Source: Cavia porcellus
Lineage: Eukaryota; Chordata; Mammalia; Rodentia; Caviidae
NCBI RefSeq assembly: GCF_034190915.1
Contig: NW_026947484.1
Location: forward strand, 76,587,482 to 76,651,481
Reading direction: 5' to 3'
DNA length: 64,000 bases
Under the pieces are notes generated by a model. That model saw only the letters and a program-made list of their open reading frames with translations. It was not told where the DNA came from and made no database searches. Below, in pieces: positions 29,875-41,002 of the stretch. The stretch's first letter is position 1. Every line of letters begins with the position of its first letter. The position numbers were made by a program, and so were the translations under genes.

Positions 29875-30010
29875 AGAATCTAGAGACTAACGGGCTGGGG
29901 ATTTAGCTCAGCGGCTTAAGCACCTGCCTTGCAAGCAGGCGGTTGTGAGTTCGATCCCTGGTACCGATAAAAAAGAAAAAGACAAAAAAAAAAAAAGAAT
30001 CTAGAGACTA
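29875..30010 (+). repeat. ID SINE (young-looking) with 15-bp target-site duplication
   Basis: ID body 29892-29995: GGGCTGGGGATTTAGCTCAG (A box), CCTGCCTTGCAAGCAGGC, GTTCGATCCCTGG (B box), then GTACCGAT and an A-rich tail. A perfect 15-bp direct repeat AGAATCTAGAGACTA at 29875-29889 and 29996-30010 marks the insertion. It resembles a tRNA-Ala gene but has the poly-A tail and duplications of a retroposon. Confidence 0.97.
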
Positions 30011-31559
30011 GTAAGTGTACAAGGGAGTCATTTTAGAGTAAACAGGGTTACAGTGATCCTGTGGACTGAAGCAAAGTCTTAATAACAGATGTCTGCCTTC
30101 ACAACCTTTTAAAAACCCTGATTGTTAGATGTTGAAGTCAAAATAAAATTCTTCCATATATCTAGTCACAGATGGCACAAAGGATTATAAAAGCATTTTT
30201 TCCCCAGGCTTCCTCCCTTCTTCCCCAACTGGGGTTTCTATTTCACATTCTTGCCTGAAATATTCAGCTGCAACTTTGGAGTGATTTGCATGGCCCCCCA
30301 GGCTGGGAGACCAAGGAAAAAGTACCCTCTGGTTGTGTTGCAGTGTGCTTTGGTCTGTTTCCCATCCTGCCAACATTCCACATATCCCTGTGTTGATCTG
30401 ACGCTGCAAACAAACACCAAATTAATCAGCTACAAAACACGAGACTTGTAGCATTTGTGAACAAAAAATATTTTAATAGCACCAATTTAGCCATAGTGGT
30501 AGCCTCTCCTAGGGCACGCAAGAATGTCTTTAAAGTAGGTCTGTATTTTAGCCACATTGCTTTAGAGTTCTGATGAGGAAGCTTAGCAACTTGACCCATA
30601 TTCTGGTGTTTGTGTACATGGGGCTGAAAATTAAAGCATCTTGATAGAGTAAGGTGAGATTCCTAACATCTGGCAGACTGAAGAATGAAGGTGTGTCAAA
30701 ATGTACCCTGGGTTGCTGTGCATGTTGTAATACAGCATAATGTATATAACATAGCACATTGCTCAGATTAGTGTGCATGTCTTCCAATAGGGCATTTGGA
30801 TTTGACATCTAGCAGTGGAAGCACACAGTCATTTGTATGAACGTAATACTTTAAGAAAGTTACACTGGGTCTCTGCAGCTAGTCTGCATCAGATTCTTTC
30901 TACGCCGCTAGGATAAGTTGTCTTTGTTCCTTCATAGGGCTGTAATGAAGTTTTGTGAGTCACAGGAATAAAGCATTTGGAGTAGTCTGCAGCACAGAAT
31001 ACACGTGCTCACTAAAAGCTGTTGTTATTTGAGTGCCCTCAGAAACAGAAATGTAGCTGTAGAACAGCTGCCAAACAAATTTTACAAATAATCTTTTGTT
31101 TCTAATCGGAGTGTTTACCTTCATAATTGTGGCTTGTGGCCTTTCCTCCCAAATTATTATATCTCCCACCCCCTACAGTTTTATCAAGTTAAAGAAATAC
31201 AGAGATAGAACTGGGGGAACAAAATGAACGTGACTAAGTTTTTGGTTCAGTCATTCAGAATCACATTTAAAATTCAAGGTGAACTACATTAATGCTAAAT
31301 CATTAAGATTTGATGACAGTCATTTCTGTGTGCAAAACATTTTTAGCGACATCATGCCTGACTCTCTTGTTCTTACAATCACAACTGGACTGGAGTGTGT
31401 GTTCCTAAAGTAAGAGCTCAAAGGGCACACACACAGCAGAAGCCGCCCTCTTGCACGCGCACACTGGCCCATGTATGCTCAGTATGTACAACTATGCAGC
31501 CCAGGTTTTAGAAATACACTTCTTATTTTTTAAACAAAAACATGTCTATGTATGTGTAT
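30011..31559. other. Intronic stretch without recognised feature
   Basis: No exon or named repeat recognised. Several short open frames on both strands lack domain signal. Confidence 0.4.
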
Positions 31560-31560
31560 G

Positions 31561-31612
<52 letters not shown>
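31560..31612. repeat. (TA)n microsatellite
   Basis: About 26 TA units interrupted once by TATG near 31583. Preceded by TATG repeats at 31544-31560. Confidence 0.97.
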
Positions 31613-31615
<3 letters not shown>

Positions 31616-33499
31616 CACCCAAAAGGTCAAAAACATTTTTCCAAGATTAGACAGATAATGTCATAGTTTTACAGGTGGACTTTTCTGGTGACCAAAGGTG
31701 TACTGGATATAGTTCCTGGTAGTAGGAGTTTAATGTGTTTAATACTTTCCACTGAATAAGAGGAAATAAGTTTCTGTTCTCTACCAAAACCAAAGGAAGT
31801 AATGTTTATTTTTTCTGTAAATCAATGGGATTATTTTGGTTTGAAGAACGATTTAAGGTTTCTCCCCACCTTGGAAAAGAGTGGAAAAAGAGAAAATTCT
31901 AGACAAAGGACTAGCACTTAACAAATACCCTAAACATATATAACTGCTCTGAGCAAATATGAATGAAACTGCCTTACCAGTGGAACTTAACTGCCTACCA
32001 TACGATTTATAGAAAATTCGTCTCATGGGCAGACAGAAGGACTGTTGTAAATCAGCTTCTGTATTTGTACTTCTGGTCATCTTGGGTTTAAAAGTTTATG
32101 AACTTGAAGTCATTCTCATAACTGTAAAAATAAGTTGGTGGAGAGACACCAAAAGCAGGAAAATGAGGTCATTACAGCATACCATTTCTGGTTAGTTGCT
32201 CCTATTTGAAGAACATCAAAACAATCTCAACCAAGTATTTCTAGAACCCTGTGATGGTGTAATATATTGGCATGATGTGTAAGGGGCCTCCTGGCCTGGA
32301 AATCAGGAGGACAGAGTTTTTTAAAGGCACTTAGGCCTGAGGAAAAGATCTTCGAAAGATTTCATTCTGCCCATCACCTTTGTGAGCCCTTCTGTAGCAC
32401 TCCTTTGAAATGCGTGTTCATTTAAACTAATGGTTTTGGGTGACTGTCAGTGAAATGGAAACGTGCTCCGGGAAAAGATGTGTGAAGGTTAACTTTTAGA
32501 CTTTTACAGTACAGTTCGTTTCAGGCTGGAGCATGGAGATTAGTAACCTTTAAGAACTGAGATAGCTTTGAGATCACTGACAAGTAGCGTGATTGATGGT
32601 GAGTGACACCCACAGCTATTTTTCTGAGCAGTAAGCCATTCATAGCAGTAAAGCTATTGAAAGTCTCATCTCTGCCATCTCGATTGATAGCTATACATTA
32701 GTATCACCTATATGCAGATTGTGGTGGTGCAACAGGGAGGTAGCAGGGTGTGTCCCAAAGAACTTGGTGTCCATTTGGGAAGACAGGACATGCACACCTA
32801 AGGCAATACCAGTACACCTTAGGTTCATTAGGTTCTCAATGATGTGGAGTTAGTGCTCAGGGTACAGCTGTAGTCAAAGTAGCTGAGCCTGGGGAGGAAA
32901 GGAGGACCTTACCTGAATCCGGAGAAGCGTGTTTTAACCCAGCTTTAGTTAATGCAGCCTGTCAGTTTGGGATTTCTGGGTCAAGTCTTGGGACTGGTAT
33001 ATAATTAAATGTGGGAGGGGTGGGGTTGAGGGAGAATCTGGTTCTTAATCTGCTCTAGCATTTTAATTTCTAAGCAAGTGTCCACTTTTAAACACATTCA
33101 TGGTAGCTGCTCAGAACAGTCCCAGGGAAATATCAGAATAGCTCTGAGGCTGCAGTTCTGACCTTTTAAGTTTTTCATCTCCAGTTTGGGTTGGCTACTT
33201 GTGTGGGTGACGTGTCTGAGACTTCAGGCAGGCCTCTGAGAGCAAGGTCTGGAGGCAGAGGGAGTTTGTCCTTCTCTCCATACCACTCCATACCACTCCA
33301 TACTTCCCCTGAAAAGTAACACACGCTGTCTACATTTTCTGCTCTCATACTTGGGCTAAAAGGTGTGAATTCATGCTGAAGCCTTTTTTCTGTATGAAAA
33401 AGCACAAGTGTTACTTAAGGTTTCTTTGAATTTTGAGTTTATTTTGGGAAAATAGATTGAATGGCCATAATTCATAATGAATCTGAAATTTTAGTCCTC
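31613..33499. other. Intronic stretch with one short tandem repeat
   Basis: No exon recognised. A decamer CCATACCACT is repeated about 2.6 times at 33278-33303. The rest looks unique. Confidence 0.4.
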
Positions 33500-33648
33500 T
33501 TTTTTTCTTTAATTTTTTTTGAGACAGGGTCTTGCTACATAGTCCAGGCTAGTCTTGAATTATGTGGCCTCAAACTCAACAGCAATCCTCCTGCCTCACC
33601 TCACCTTCCCGGGTGCTAGGATTATAGGCATGTGCCACCATGCTCTGC
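33500..33648 (-). repeat. B1-type SINE, antisense
   Basis: T-rich reversed tail, GAGACAGGGTCTTGCTACATAG, GGCCTCAAACTCA, GGGTGCTAGGATTATAGG and GTGCCACCATGC. Confidence 0.92.
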
Positions 33649-33871
33649 AAGTCCTATTCTTGAAAAGTATGTTAGATGTGGTTTAAAAATCAAATTATAA
33701 TGCTTCATTGAAAATTGGGCACACGCCATGGTTAATTCATTGGCTGCACAGTTGAGAACTATGTTTTTCAGAAAGCACTTGGCATTATAAACAAAAACAT
33801 GGATTAGCATTGTAGAACAAGTGACATCTGGGATCAGACCAACCTTTAAAACTCATTTTAATACATTTAAA

Positions 33872-33935
33872 AAGCCAGTTTTCTGTGGGGATTTAGTGAG
33901 TTTGACTCTGGGTACCAAAAAAAAAGCCAATTTTG
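33872..33935 (+). repeat. Internally deleted ID SINE with target-site duplication
   Basis: Only the two ends of an ID element remain: TGTGGGGATTTAG (start) joined to GAGTTTGACTCTGGGTACC (B-box end) and a 9-A tail. The middle, including the CCTGCCTTGCAAGCAGGC loop, is missing. A flanking near-direct repeat AAGCCAGTTTT / AAGCCAATTTT (from 33872 and 33925) supports insertion. Confidence 0.7.
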
Positions 33936-33984
33936 TAATTTAGAAATTCACTGCATGTATCCCGCCAGCTGATCTCCATTTATT

Positions 33985-34066
33985 TATTTATTGGTACTAG
34001 GGATCCAATTCACAACCTTGTGCTTGCCAGGCAGGCACTTACACCACTGAGCTAAATCCCTGTTCC
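33985..34066 (-). repeat. ID SINE, antisense
   Basis: TATT-repeat reversed tail, GGTACTAGGGATCCAATTC, TGTGCTTGCCAGGCAGGCAC and GAGCTAAATCCCTG. Flanked by similar CTGATCTCCATT / CTGATTTCCATT. Confidence 0.9.
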
Positions 34067-34544
34067 TGATTTCCATTCTAAAAATCAAGCAGGAGAGACT
34101 ATTTAAACTCTTCCAGCTCTGCTTTTCATTGAACTTTTGTTTTTCTTGTTAGTTTGCCACTTGTAAAATGAGTCTCTTGCTTTACTGACGTTTACAACCC
34201 TGGTAAGAATGTTAGTGACAGAAGGTCTCTCACAGTTGCCCACTCCCCTGCACCCCAGCTCTCCAGTTTTCCATGTGCAAAATGTTTCCACTTAGTGGGG
34301 GTCTTGAGATCTAGCCAGAGGGCCAGAATTCTGTAGGGGTTTGTAATCACTCCAGTTCTGTGCATGTTGTTTGGAGGCACCATTACTGCTCCCATGGATT
34401 TCTACCATCAGTGATCTGGAGCCATTAATTATACCATCAGTCATTCCTAAGAACTCACAAGGTCCAAGTTTATGACTGGACACCACAGGAGTCTGTAGTC
34501 TTATTTGCAGCAGTCGAGTTTAATTTTGCATAATTGGATTGAGT

Positions 34545-34705
34545 GATTCTTAATCTGATTGCACAGCAGAATCACTGGGGAGTGGAGGTTGGGGGTTAAA
34601 ATACACTGATGTCCGGGCCACCACCAGGCTCCCTGTATTGTTTTTAAACCACTACCCTCAATTCAGGTGATTGTGAAAGGCAGCCAGGTTGAGACCGATG
34701 CGTTT
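34545..34705. repeat. Ancient MER-type DNA transposon remnant (family uncertain)
   Basis: CAGCAGAATCACTGGGGAG, a central GATGTCCGGGCCACCACC block, a TTCAGGTGATTGTGAAAGGCAGCC right half and GTTGAGACC end form the imperfect palindrome-like layout of short hAT-type MER elements. I cannot assign the subfamily. Confidence 0.5.
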
Positions 34706-35564
34706 AGTTTGGTGGCTGCCTTATTTTTGTGTGTCCTGGCTACATGTGTCCTTTCTTTGTTTTGCTTGGGCGTGGCAGTCCCTGGGCAGAGGCTGGTGCA
34801 GGTGCGATCCCATGTGTGCCTACAACAGCAGACTGGTTCTTGTTGAGCTCTGAGAATCGCGTAGGGGCTGCTCTATCCCAGACAGAGTTTGAACACCATC
34901 CCAAAAAGGTCTTCTGGAAATACAGGGGGCGGTTTCTCTCAGGCTGGACAAACGAGCACTAGCCTGACCTTCAGGTGACTCACATGGCACTTATGAAAAG
35001 CCTCTTGTTACCCCGCACTGTTGTAAGCATGAAGGGGACACCCAGTAAGCCACAGCCAGGGGAGCTTACCCGCCCCTGGAGGAGACACGGGTGAAGCTGA
35101 CAAACACGGCAGGCATATTTTTAATCCAGGCAAAAGTGCTAGCTCCATGGTAATGAGGAGAAAGAAAGATCTCCGTGGAGTAGTAGCCCCCCAAAAAAGA
35201 CTACAGAGGAGAGAGAATGTGGGTCAGTCCTTGTGACGGGTGCTGGAACTCCAGGCCTGGTCAGCAAAAGCTAGTAAGGAAAGAGCTGGGAGGCAGGAAG
35301 CCACAGGTTCTCCCTGAGCACAGCGGGGGCAGGAGGTGAGCGGTACAGTGCCCACTGGCAAGGCACAGCTGCCCACATAGAGTACGGAGGACCCACGCAG
35401 CTCAGGATTGGAAAAGCTTTAAAAAGTCCTGGTTCACTGAACTAAACTACAGGTGCCTTCCGTGGGGAGATTAGCAGGAAGAATTGGGGGAAATATTCAT
35501 TATTTTAGGTAGTCACCTATGTGTATGTGTTTACCAAAACTTGTCCGGCCTTACACATATTGTA
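34706..35564. other. Intronic stretch without recognised feature
   Basis: No exon or named repeat seen. Slightly more GC-rich than its surroundings. Confidence 0.4.
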
Positions 35565-35565
35565 C

Positions 35566-35671
35566 GTAAATACCTTTTTCTTTCTGTACTGGGGCTCAAA
35601 CTCACGACCTTGCACTTGCCAGGCAGACACTTATGCTGCTGAGCTGAATCCCCAGCTTGTAAATATCTTTT
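35566..35671 (-). repeat. ID SINE, antisense, with target-site duplication
   Basis: CTGTACTGGGGCTCAAACTC, CACTTGCCAGGCAGACAC and GAGCTGAATCCCCAGC (about 35580-35656). Flanked by GTAAATACCTTTTT and GTAAATATCTTTTT. Confidence 0.9.
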
Positions 35672-35726
35672 TAAAATATATGTGTATTAGATAGCTATTA
35701 TACTAGATAACTAATACATATATTAT

Positions 35727-35790
35727 TCTTTGAGTGCCAGGGATCATACCTAGTACATGCTAGGCAAACACTACCACTGAGCCTCTAATT
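35727..35790 (-). repeat. Old ID-like SINE fragment, antisense
   Basis: GAGTGCCAGGGATCATACC, CATGCTAGGCAAACACTACC, ACTGAGCCTC. Diverged from the younger ID copies in the window. Confidence 0.6.
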
Positions 35791-36769
35791 TTAAAGTATT
35801 TTTTAATCCATGTTTAAATTGATAACTTTTAGATTAAGACTTTAAAACCATAGTGCCCAATGGAAATATATTAGTGGGTTTCTCATTCAGGATTCCTATT
35901 TTTTTTTTTTTTTTTAAATGAGAGCCTTGGAGAAACTTGAACATGGATTTAAGGTTTGATTAGTTTTAGTGATAATGGTTTGTGTGTGTTTAAAGAGATT
36001 TTTTAGGCATGTATACTAAAATACATAGAGATTGAATGTCTAGCTTTTACATGAAAAATATCCCATGTCCCATGTGAGTGAACGGAAGTGAGGAAGATGA
36101 AACCAGGTATCTCAAGCCACTGTTGAATGTAGAGATGGGGACAAGAGTTTTTATGTAGTCCTGTGCCACATAACAAGGCCAGTCACCCTCTGACCACTCA
36201 ACAGTGGGAGCCTCACAAGAGTATAGCACCTAGCGATGTCAGGGGCGTTTCAGTTCGTCAGCACAGTGTGATGTTGACACCACGATGAGTCACCTGAAGA
36301 TGCGTTTCTCAGAATGTGTCTTCAGCGTTAAGTGATGCCAAGATTATGCTGTGGCCTATGTTTATATATGTTCAGGGTTTCAGTAATGGTAAAACGTTAC
36401 TAATGTATTTGTGTTTAAAACACGGTTGTTGGACCTTACCTAGGAAAATGGTTACTCAGTTGTTCCTCCAGGAGGAGTGGGCTCCCACTCACAGTCACTA
36501 ATGAGACCTTTTGGAGGTGATGCAATCATTTCAGACTAATGATGAGTGGAGGCGGAGCAGGAGAGGATGAAGAGACTTGACTTGTAGTAAGTTAAAGGCA
36601 GGCCCGATGTTTCATATTTGCAGTTGGGGGCTGCGTGAGGTCCTGGGGACATCAAGTGTTGTGTGTGTGTGTGGGGGGTATGCAGCACTGTGGGTGTAAG
36701 TGGGGGCTGCGAGTCTGTGAAGAAATCGTGCACACACAGTCAGTGCCTGCAGGGCTAGGGCAGGGAACA

Positions 36770-36912
36770 CTATTCCTAGAATTAGGGAAGGAGTTCTGGT
36801 CTAGCTGCATGGCCTCAGGCAAATTACCAAATCTCCGTGACTTTCAGAATCATAAGTAGAAATATGAAAATGAGGAATTTCAGATTATCTCTGTAGTGCC
36901 TCATCTTGAATA
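36770..36912 (+). repeat. MIR SINE (ancient)
   Basis: GGAGTTCTGGTCTAGCTGCATGG, CCTCAGGCAAATTACCAAATCTC, then a decayed TTTCAGAATCATAAGTAGAAAT and a CTGTAGTGCC end. This is the standard MIR block order. Confidence 0.75.
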
Positions 36913-36964
36913 TTTTATCTGCCCCACCTTTTTAAAATTATTTTGCCATTGTTTAAAATTACTA

Positions 36965-38065
36965 ACATTCAAAGTAGGTCACCTGTATCAAAAACTCTTT
37001 GCAAGGTGGTGTCAGAAATGCCCATCCCCAAAGATCTAAATATTAAAACAGAAACATTAAACCTGCTGGAAAATAGAGTAAGTAAAACTCTTGAAGACAT
37101 TGGTGAAGACAAAGACTTTATGAACAAAACCCCCATTGCAGAGGAACAATCAAAAAGAATCAACAGCTACAATCTCATCTTTAAAGGCTTTTGAACAGCA
37201 ATAAAAACTACCAGCAGAGTGAAGAGACAACCCACAGTGGGGGAGAAAGTGTTTCCTAGCTCTTCCTCAAAGTATTACTATTAAGAACATATAAAGAATT
37301 CAGTCCTCCCAGATTTAAAGACCCAATCCAAAAATGGGCATCTGAGATACACTTCTCAGATGAAGAAATAAAAAGAACAAATCAATATGTGAAAAAATGG
37401 TCAATATCTTTAACTGGTCATTTGAGATAGTAAACTAAAACAACAGAGGTTCTACCTCACCCCCAGAAAGAATGGCTACTATCAAGAAATCAAGCAATAG
37501 CAAATGCTGGAGGGAAAAAGGAACCTTTCTCCACTATTGTTGGGTGTGCAGACTGGTGCAACCACTGTGGAAATCATTGTGGAGGTTCCTCAAAAAACAA
37601 GGATTGGAGGTCCTATTTGACTTTATCCCCCTTCTAGATACCTTCCCAGAAGATTTAAAAACATCATACCACAGCGATATATGTGCACCGATGTTTATAG
37701 CACCACAATTTGTGATAGTTCCATCTTGGAAACAACCCAAATGCCCATCAACTGAGGAACAGATTAAAAAGGGGATCCTCTTATACAACTGAGTCCTAAG
37801 CTATAAAGAAGGATAAACTGGAGACTTTTATAGGTAGATGGGTGCAATTTGAGACCCTACTCATAAGTGAGATATACCAGACACACATGTGTAAACCTCA
37901 TATTGTCTCCCTAGTGTGAGAAGCTGAAAGAGTAAATAAGATTCAGAGTATATACTAGATATTGTAAATGGGAAGAAACTGTTCACAGGAGAACGAACCT
38001 GGGCTGGGGAAAGGCGAAAAGGGGAAAGAAAAAAATACTACACACGCACACACACACACACACAC

Positions 38066-38109
<44 letters not shown>

Positions 38110-38110
38110 T
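36965..38110 (+). mobile_element. L1 LINE, 3' end of ORF2 plus 3' tail
   Basis: The sequence follows the C-terminal part of L1 ORF2: a GAAGACATTGGTGAAGACAAAGAC block, the CAGAGTGAAGAGACAACCC block, a CTGGAGGGAAAAAGGAACC block, ACTGTGGAAATCATTGTGGAGG, and CAACCCAAATGCCCATCAACTG. A non-coding tail follows and ends in a CA microsatellite. It is broken by frameshifts and stops, 5'-truncated and inactive. The 37472-37792 open frame is a remnant, not a gene. Confidence 0.9.
38041..38107. repeat. (CA)n microsatellite
   Basis: About 33 CA units with two CG interruptions, at the tail of the L1 copy. Confidence 0.98.
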
Positions 38111-38667
38111 AGTTAAGATAGTTATACTACTACTTTCCCTTAGTTCATTGATAAAGTTTTGTACTAATATTATTTGGACAATTTATAATTTTGCCTATTC
38201 TACTCTGTAAAACTACCAATACACAATCTATTAACCATTGTTACTCTGTCACCTTGTTTTGAGATTTTGTTTTTACTTTAAAATAAAACTTCAAAAACAA
38301 AGAAAGGAATGCCCATCCCTAAGCCCCATCTCAGACCCTGAATTCCTGGCGGCAACCTGCCAAGCTGCCCTGGACCCACCCCAGGTGATTATTACCAACA
38401 ATAGAACTGAAGTTTTAGGGTTTCTCACAGGTTTTCTTTAGATTTCCTTAAAATACAGTGATTAATTTCCTGTGCTTCTAAACATCTAATGGATTTCAAA
38501 GCTTTAGTTTTAAAAGCAAAAACTGGGATCAATTCTTATCCAGTGGCAGTATTGCAAGTAGACTTGAATGTTATTTTATAAGTACCTTCTGTTTATAAGG
38601 TATAATTTAGAAAATTACATGTACAAAGAGAATTTGTAACTAAGTTCTTTGGTGTTAAAAAAGCAGC

Positions 38668-38752
38668 ATTGAAGAGATGTCACTCAGTAGTAGAACACTT
38701 GTCTAGGCCTGCCCGTGCCCTGGCTTCCAGCCCCAGCATTCCTAAAACAGTA
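38668..38752 (+). repeat. Old ID-like SINE
   Basis: ATGTCACTCAGTAGTAGAACACTTGTCTAGG then CTTCCAGCCCCAGCATT, the general ID order with much divergence. Confidence 0.55.
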
Positions 38753-39725
38753 CAAATTTAAAAGTGTTTTTTTTTTCTTACATATTCATCCAGGTTTTTA
38801 AAAATATGTGCACATGTAACTGTTTACTGATTGCTCCATACTACTGTATAACCCACTTTAAACAGGCTCATCACTGCATGTGAGCAGACAGATAGATGTC
38901 CGTCAGCCTGTGAATGGCCACAGAGAACTCCTCCTCTCCTGTCCCAGCACCTGCTAGTTTCTTATGGGCAGACTGTGGTGCCTGCCTCTCTTCACTGTTT
39001 TAAATATGAAAACAGTAACCATCTTTCTACTTCTTTTTGTGTACCCTTAAAAGTTATACCAATCAAATGCTAAGTCAAAGAATTATTTTTAGAAGGGATT
39101 TGAACACAATCCATATTCATTATAGAAAAAGTGGCAAACAAGGTAGGGGGATCTTTATGACTCATTTATAAATCTTCATAACTCACTTAATTAGGTTTGC
39201 AAATAACTCTTCTAAGTACACTTACTAGGTTCCATGTCAACTGCAGGGGACTCTAACATGCTCGCAAAAATTGTCTTGTACATTGTGCCATAGATTCCAG
39301 AAGAGGGTATGGAAGATGGGCTATGAGAGGTCAGAAAAAGCAAAGTTGTGTTTAATTAGGGGGTGAGGAAAGCCCCAAAGAGGGCAAGATGGGAGGGTGG
39401 GCCATGTGGAGAAGAAGGGCCTGTGTTCCATGTAGAGAGTAGGCGAAGACCACAGTGAGAAAGTGAGCGGAGCGTCCCTGCCCTCCAGATAGAGCGCGGT
39501 TCCCTCCACCAGGGTGCAGTCCCTTTCCACAAGGGACAGCAGAGGAGAGGGGAGTGAAGTTGTGGGGAAAGTTGGTGCCATGTTACAGATGGCTTAGCGT
39601 GTCTGGCTAAGGAGTATGGACCAAGTTTCCCCAGATCAGGGTTTTGTTTCAGCTGCAGGAACGACAGCATTAGAGCTAGGCGGAGGAATCCTCTACCCTT
39701 TGGGCCAGAGGGCAACAGTAAGAAG
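38753..39725. other. Intronic stretch without recognised feature
   Basis: No exon recognised. The purine-rich segment at about 39320-39560 is open on the minus strand (119 codons) but has no domain. Confidence 0.4.
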
Positions 39726-39726
39726 A

Positions 39727-39828
39727 GAGGGGGCGGGGCTGGGGATTTAGCTCAGCGGCATAAGCGCCTGCCTTGTAAGCAGGCAGTCGTGAGTTCGATC
39801 CCTGGTACCGATAAAAAGCAAAAAGACC

Positions 39829-39859
<31 letters not shown>

Positions 39860-39866
39860 GGGGGGC
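39727..39866 (+). repeat. ID SINE (young-looking) with long A tail
   Basis: Body at about 39736-39830, nearly identical to the 29892 copy (GGGCTGGGGATTTAGCTCAG, CCTGCCTTGTAAGCAGGC, GTTCGATCCCTGGTACCGAT). A tail of 26 A ends at 39855. The G-rich flanks AGAGGGGGC / AGAGGGGGGGGC look like a target-site duplication. Confidence 0.95.
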
Positions 39867-40175
39867 GCAGCTGGGTGGATGTGATGCCTGTCACCATGAG
39901 CCAGCATGAGGAGGAAAACAGCAAGAACACGGAGATAAAGTGACACCGTGGACCTAGAATGACAAGCTTTGGTAGATGTGATAAGGGGTGGGAGTCAAGG
40001 TCCCCTTTCGGGGTGGGGATCGGGTGGTCTAGATAGTAGTGCCACTCACTGGAAGGAAGCGTTGAGGAAAGGATGAGTTGCAGGAATTTTTTTTTTTTTA
40101 ATGGAAATCAATTTTTTCAGTCCATTTTGTCCATACTTGGTATCACAGACTCTGTTCCCTGCTCTTTCTGGACAG

Positions 40176-40358
40176 GAAATAATTTGGAATATACCTGTAA
40201 GTGCGGTGGCCTTCAGTCAGGAGAGCTGTCCCAGTCTGAGCGTGAGGTGGGCACCTCGGAAGGGTCACCCATGAGCAGCCAGATGACCTTCCCCTCGCAG
40301 GAGAGTACACTGGCCCCGGTTAACCTGACAGATGATCAGATCGCTTCGGGCCTCTACG
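40176..40358 (+). CDS. KANK1: KANK1 coding exon, linker (61 codons' worth)
   Basis: Acceptor CTTTCTGGACAG, donor GTAGGT at 40359. Phase 1 in and out. It encodes the Cys-containing [11 protein letters not shown] stretch, the EVGTSEG block and [12 protein letters not shown], all recognisable in human KANK1. The region between GGLQSG and EVGTSEG is a few residues shorter than the human sequence as I recall it. Probably disordered, with no known catalytic role. Confidence 0.95.
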
Positions 40359-40893
40359 GTAGGTCTGTGGTTGTTGGCATCAGAGTTCTTTCTGGGTTCC
40401 ATCACCAGCGTTGTTAAATGACAATGTGCCTTCTAATCTGACCTGCAGAAAGGATGAGACAGTTGATAGAAAGTCCTGGCATATCTTTAGATTATCAAAA
40501 AAAGCTTAATTTTAAGAAAATTTATTGCCAATTATGAAATAATATAAACAGCATTTCACTTTTTCACATTCTGGCAGGCAGAAACCTTTTCCAGGTTATT
40601 TCAACTGAAGAATTGAAACATACCCCTTGGTAAACAATAAAGTCTGATAGATGCCAGGTGTCACGGATTATTGTGATGTGTGGAAGTGCTAACATTTTTC
40701 CCTACTTAAAGAATGTTATTGATAGGACTTTATTCTCTCGCATGCACACCCTTTTCCCAATGCATTTGTGCAAATTTCTTATGTATGCATGCCAGATCTA
40801 CATCCACATACATGAGGGAAAAGAGAGATTACCCATTCTCTTAACTTGTATGAGTTATGTTAATGTTGATCATCTTGATGTATTCTTTCACAG
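40359..40893 (+). other. KANK1: KANK1 intron (535 bp)
   Basis: Bounded by donor GTAGGT and acceptor TATTCTTTCACAG. No repeat or other feature recognised. Confidence 0.9.
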
Positions 40894-41002
40894 TTTGTGC
40901 AAATAATGAAAATACTCTGAAGTCCATCATGAAGAAGAGAGATGGGAATAAAGATGCAAATGGTGCAAAGAAGAATCTTCAGTTTGTTGGCATTAATGGA
41001 GG
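40894..41002 (+). CDS. KANK1: KANK1 coding exon, linker (SIMKKRDGN region)
   Basis: Acceptor TTCTTTCACAG, donor GTAAGG at 41003. It enters in phase 1 and leaves in phase 2. It encodes [13 protein letters not shown] and [11 protein letters not shown], a basic conserved linker of KANK1. Confidence 0.96.

Noticed and set aside
29892..29965. tRNA-Ala-like sequence with A and B boxes
   Set aside because: It is an ID SINE: poly-A tail, flanking target duplication, and no proper acceptor stem.
36943..37792. Short open frames that could suggest a small gene
   Set aside because: They match the 3' part of L1 ORF2 with frameshifts and stops: a dead LINE fragment.
38041..38107. Periodic CA repeats considered as a possible CRISPR-like or other structured array
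   Set aside because: Simple dinucleotide microsatellite with no spacers.
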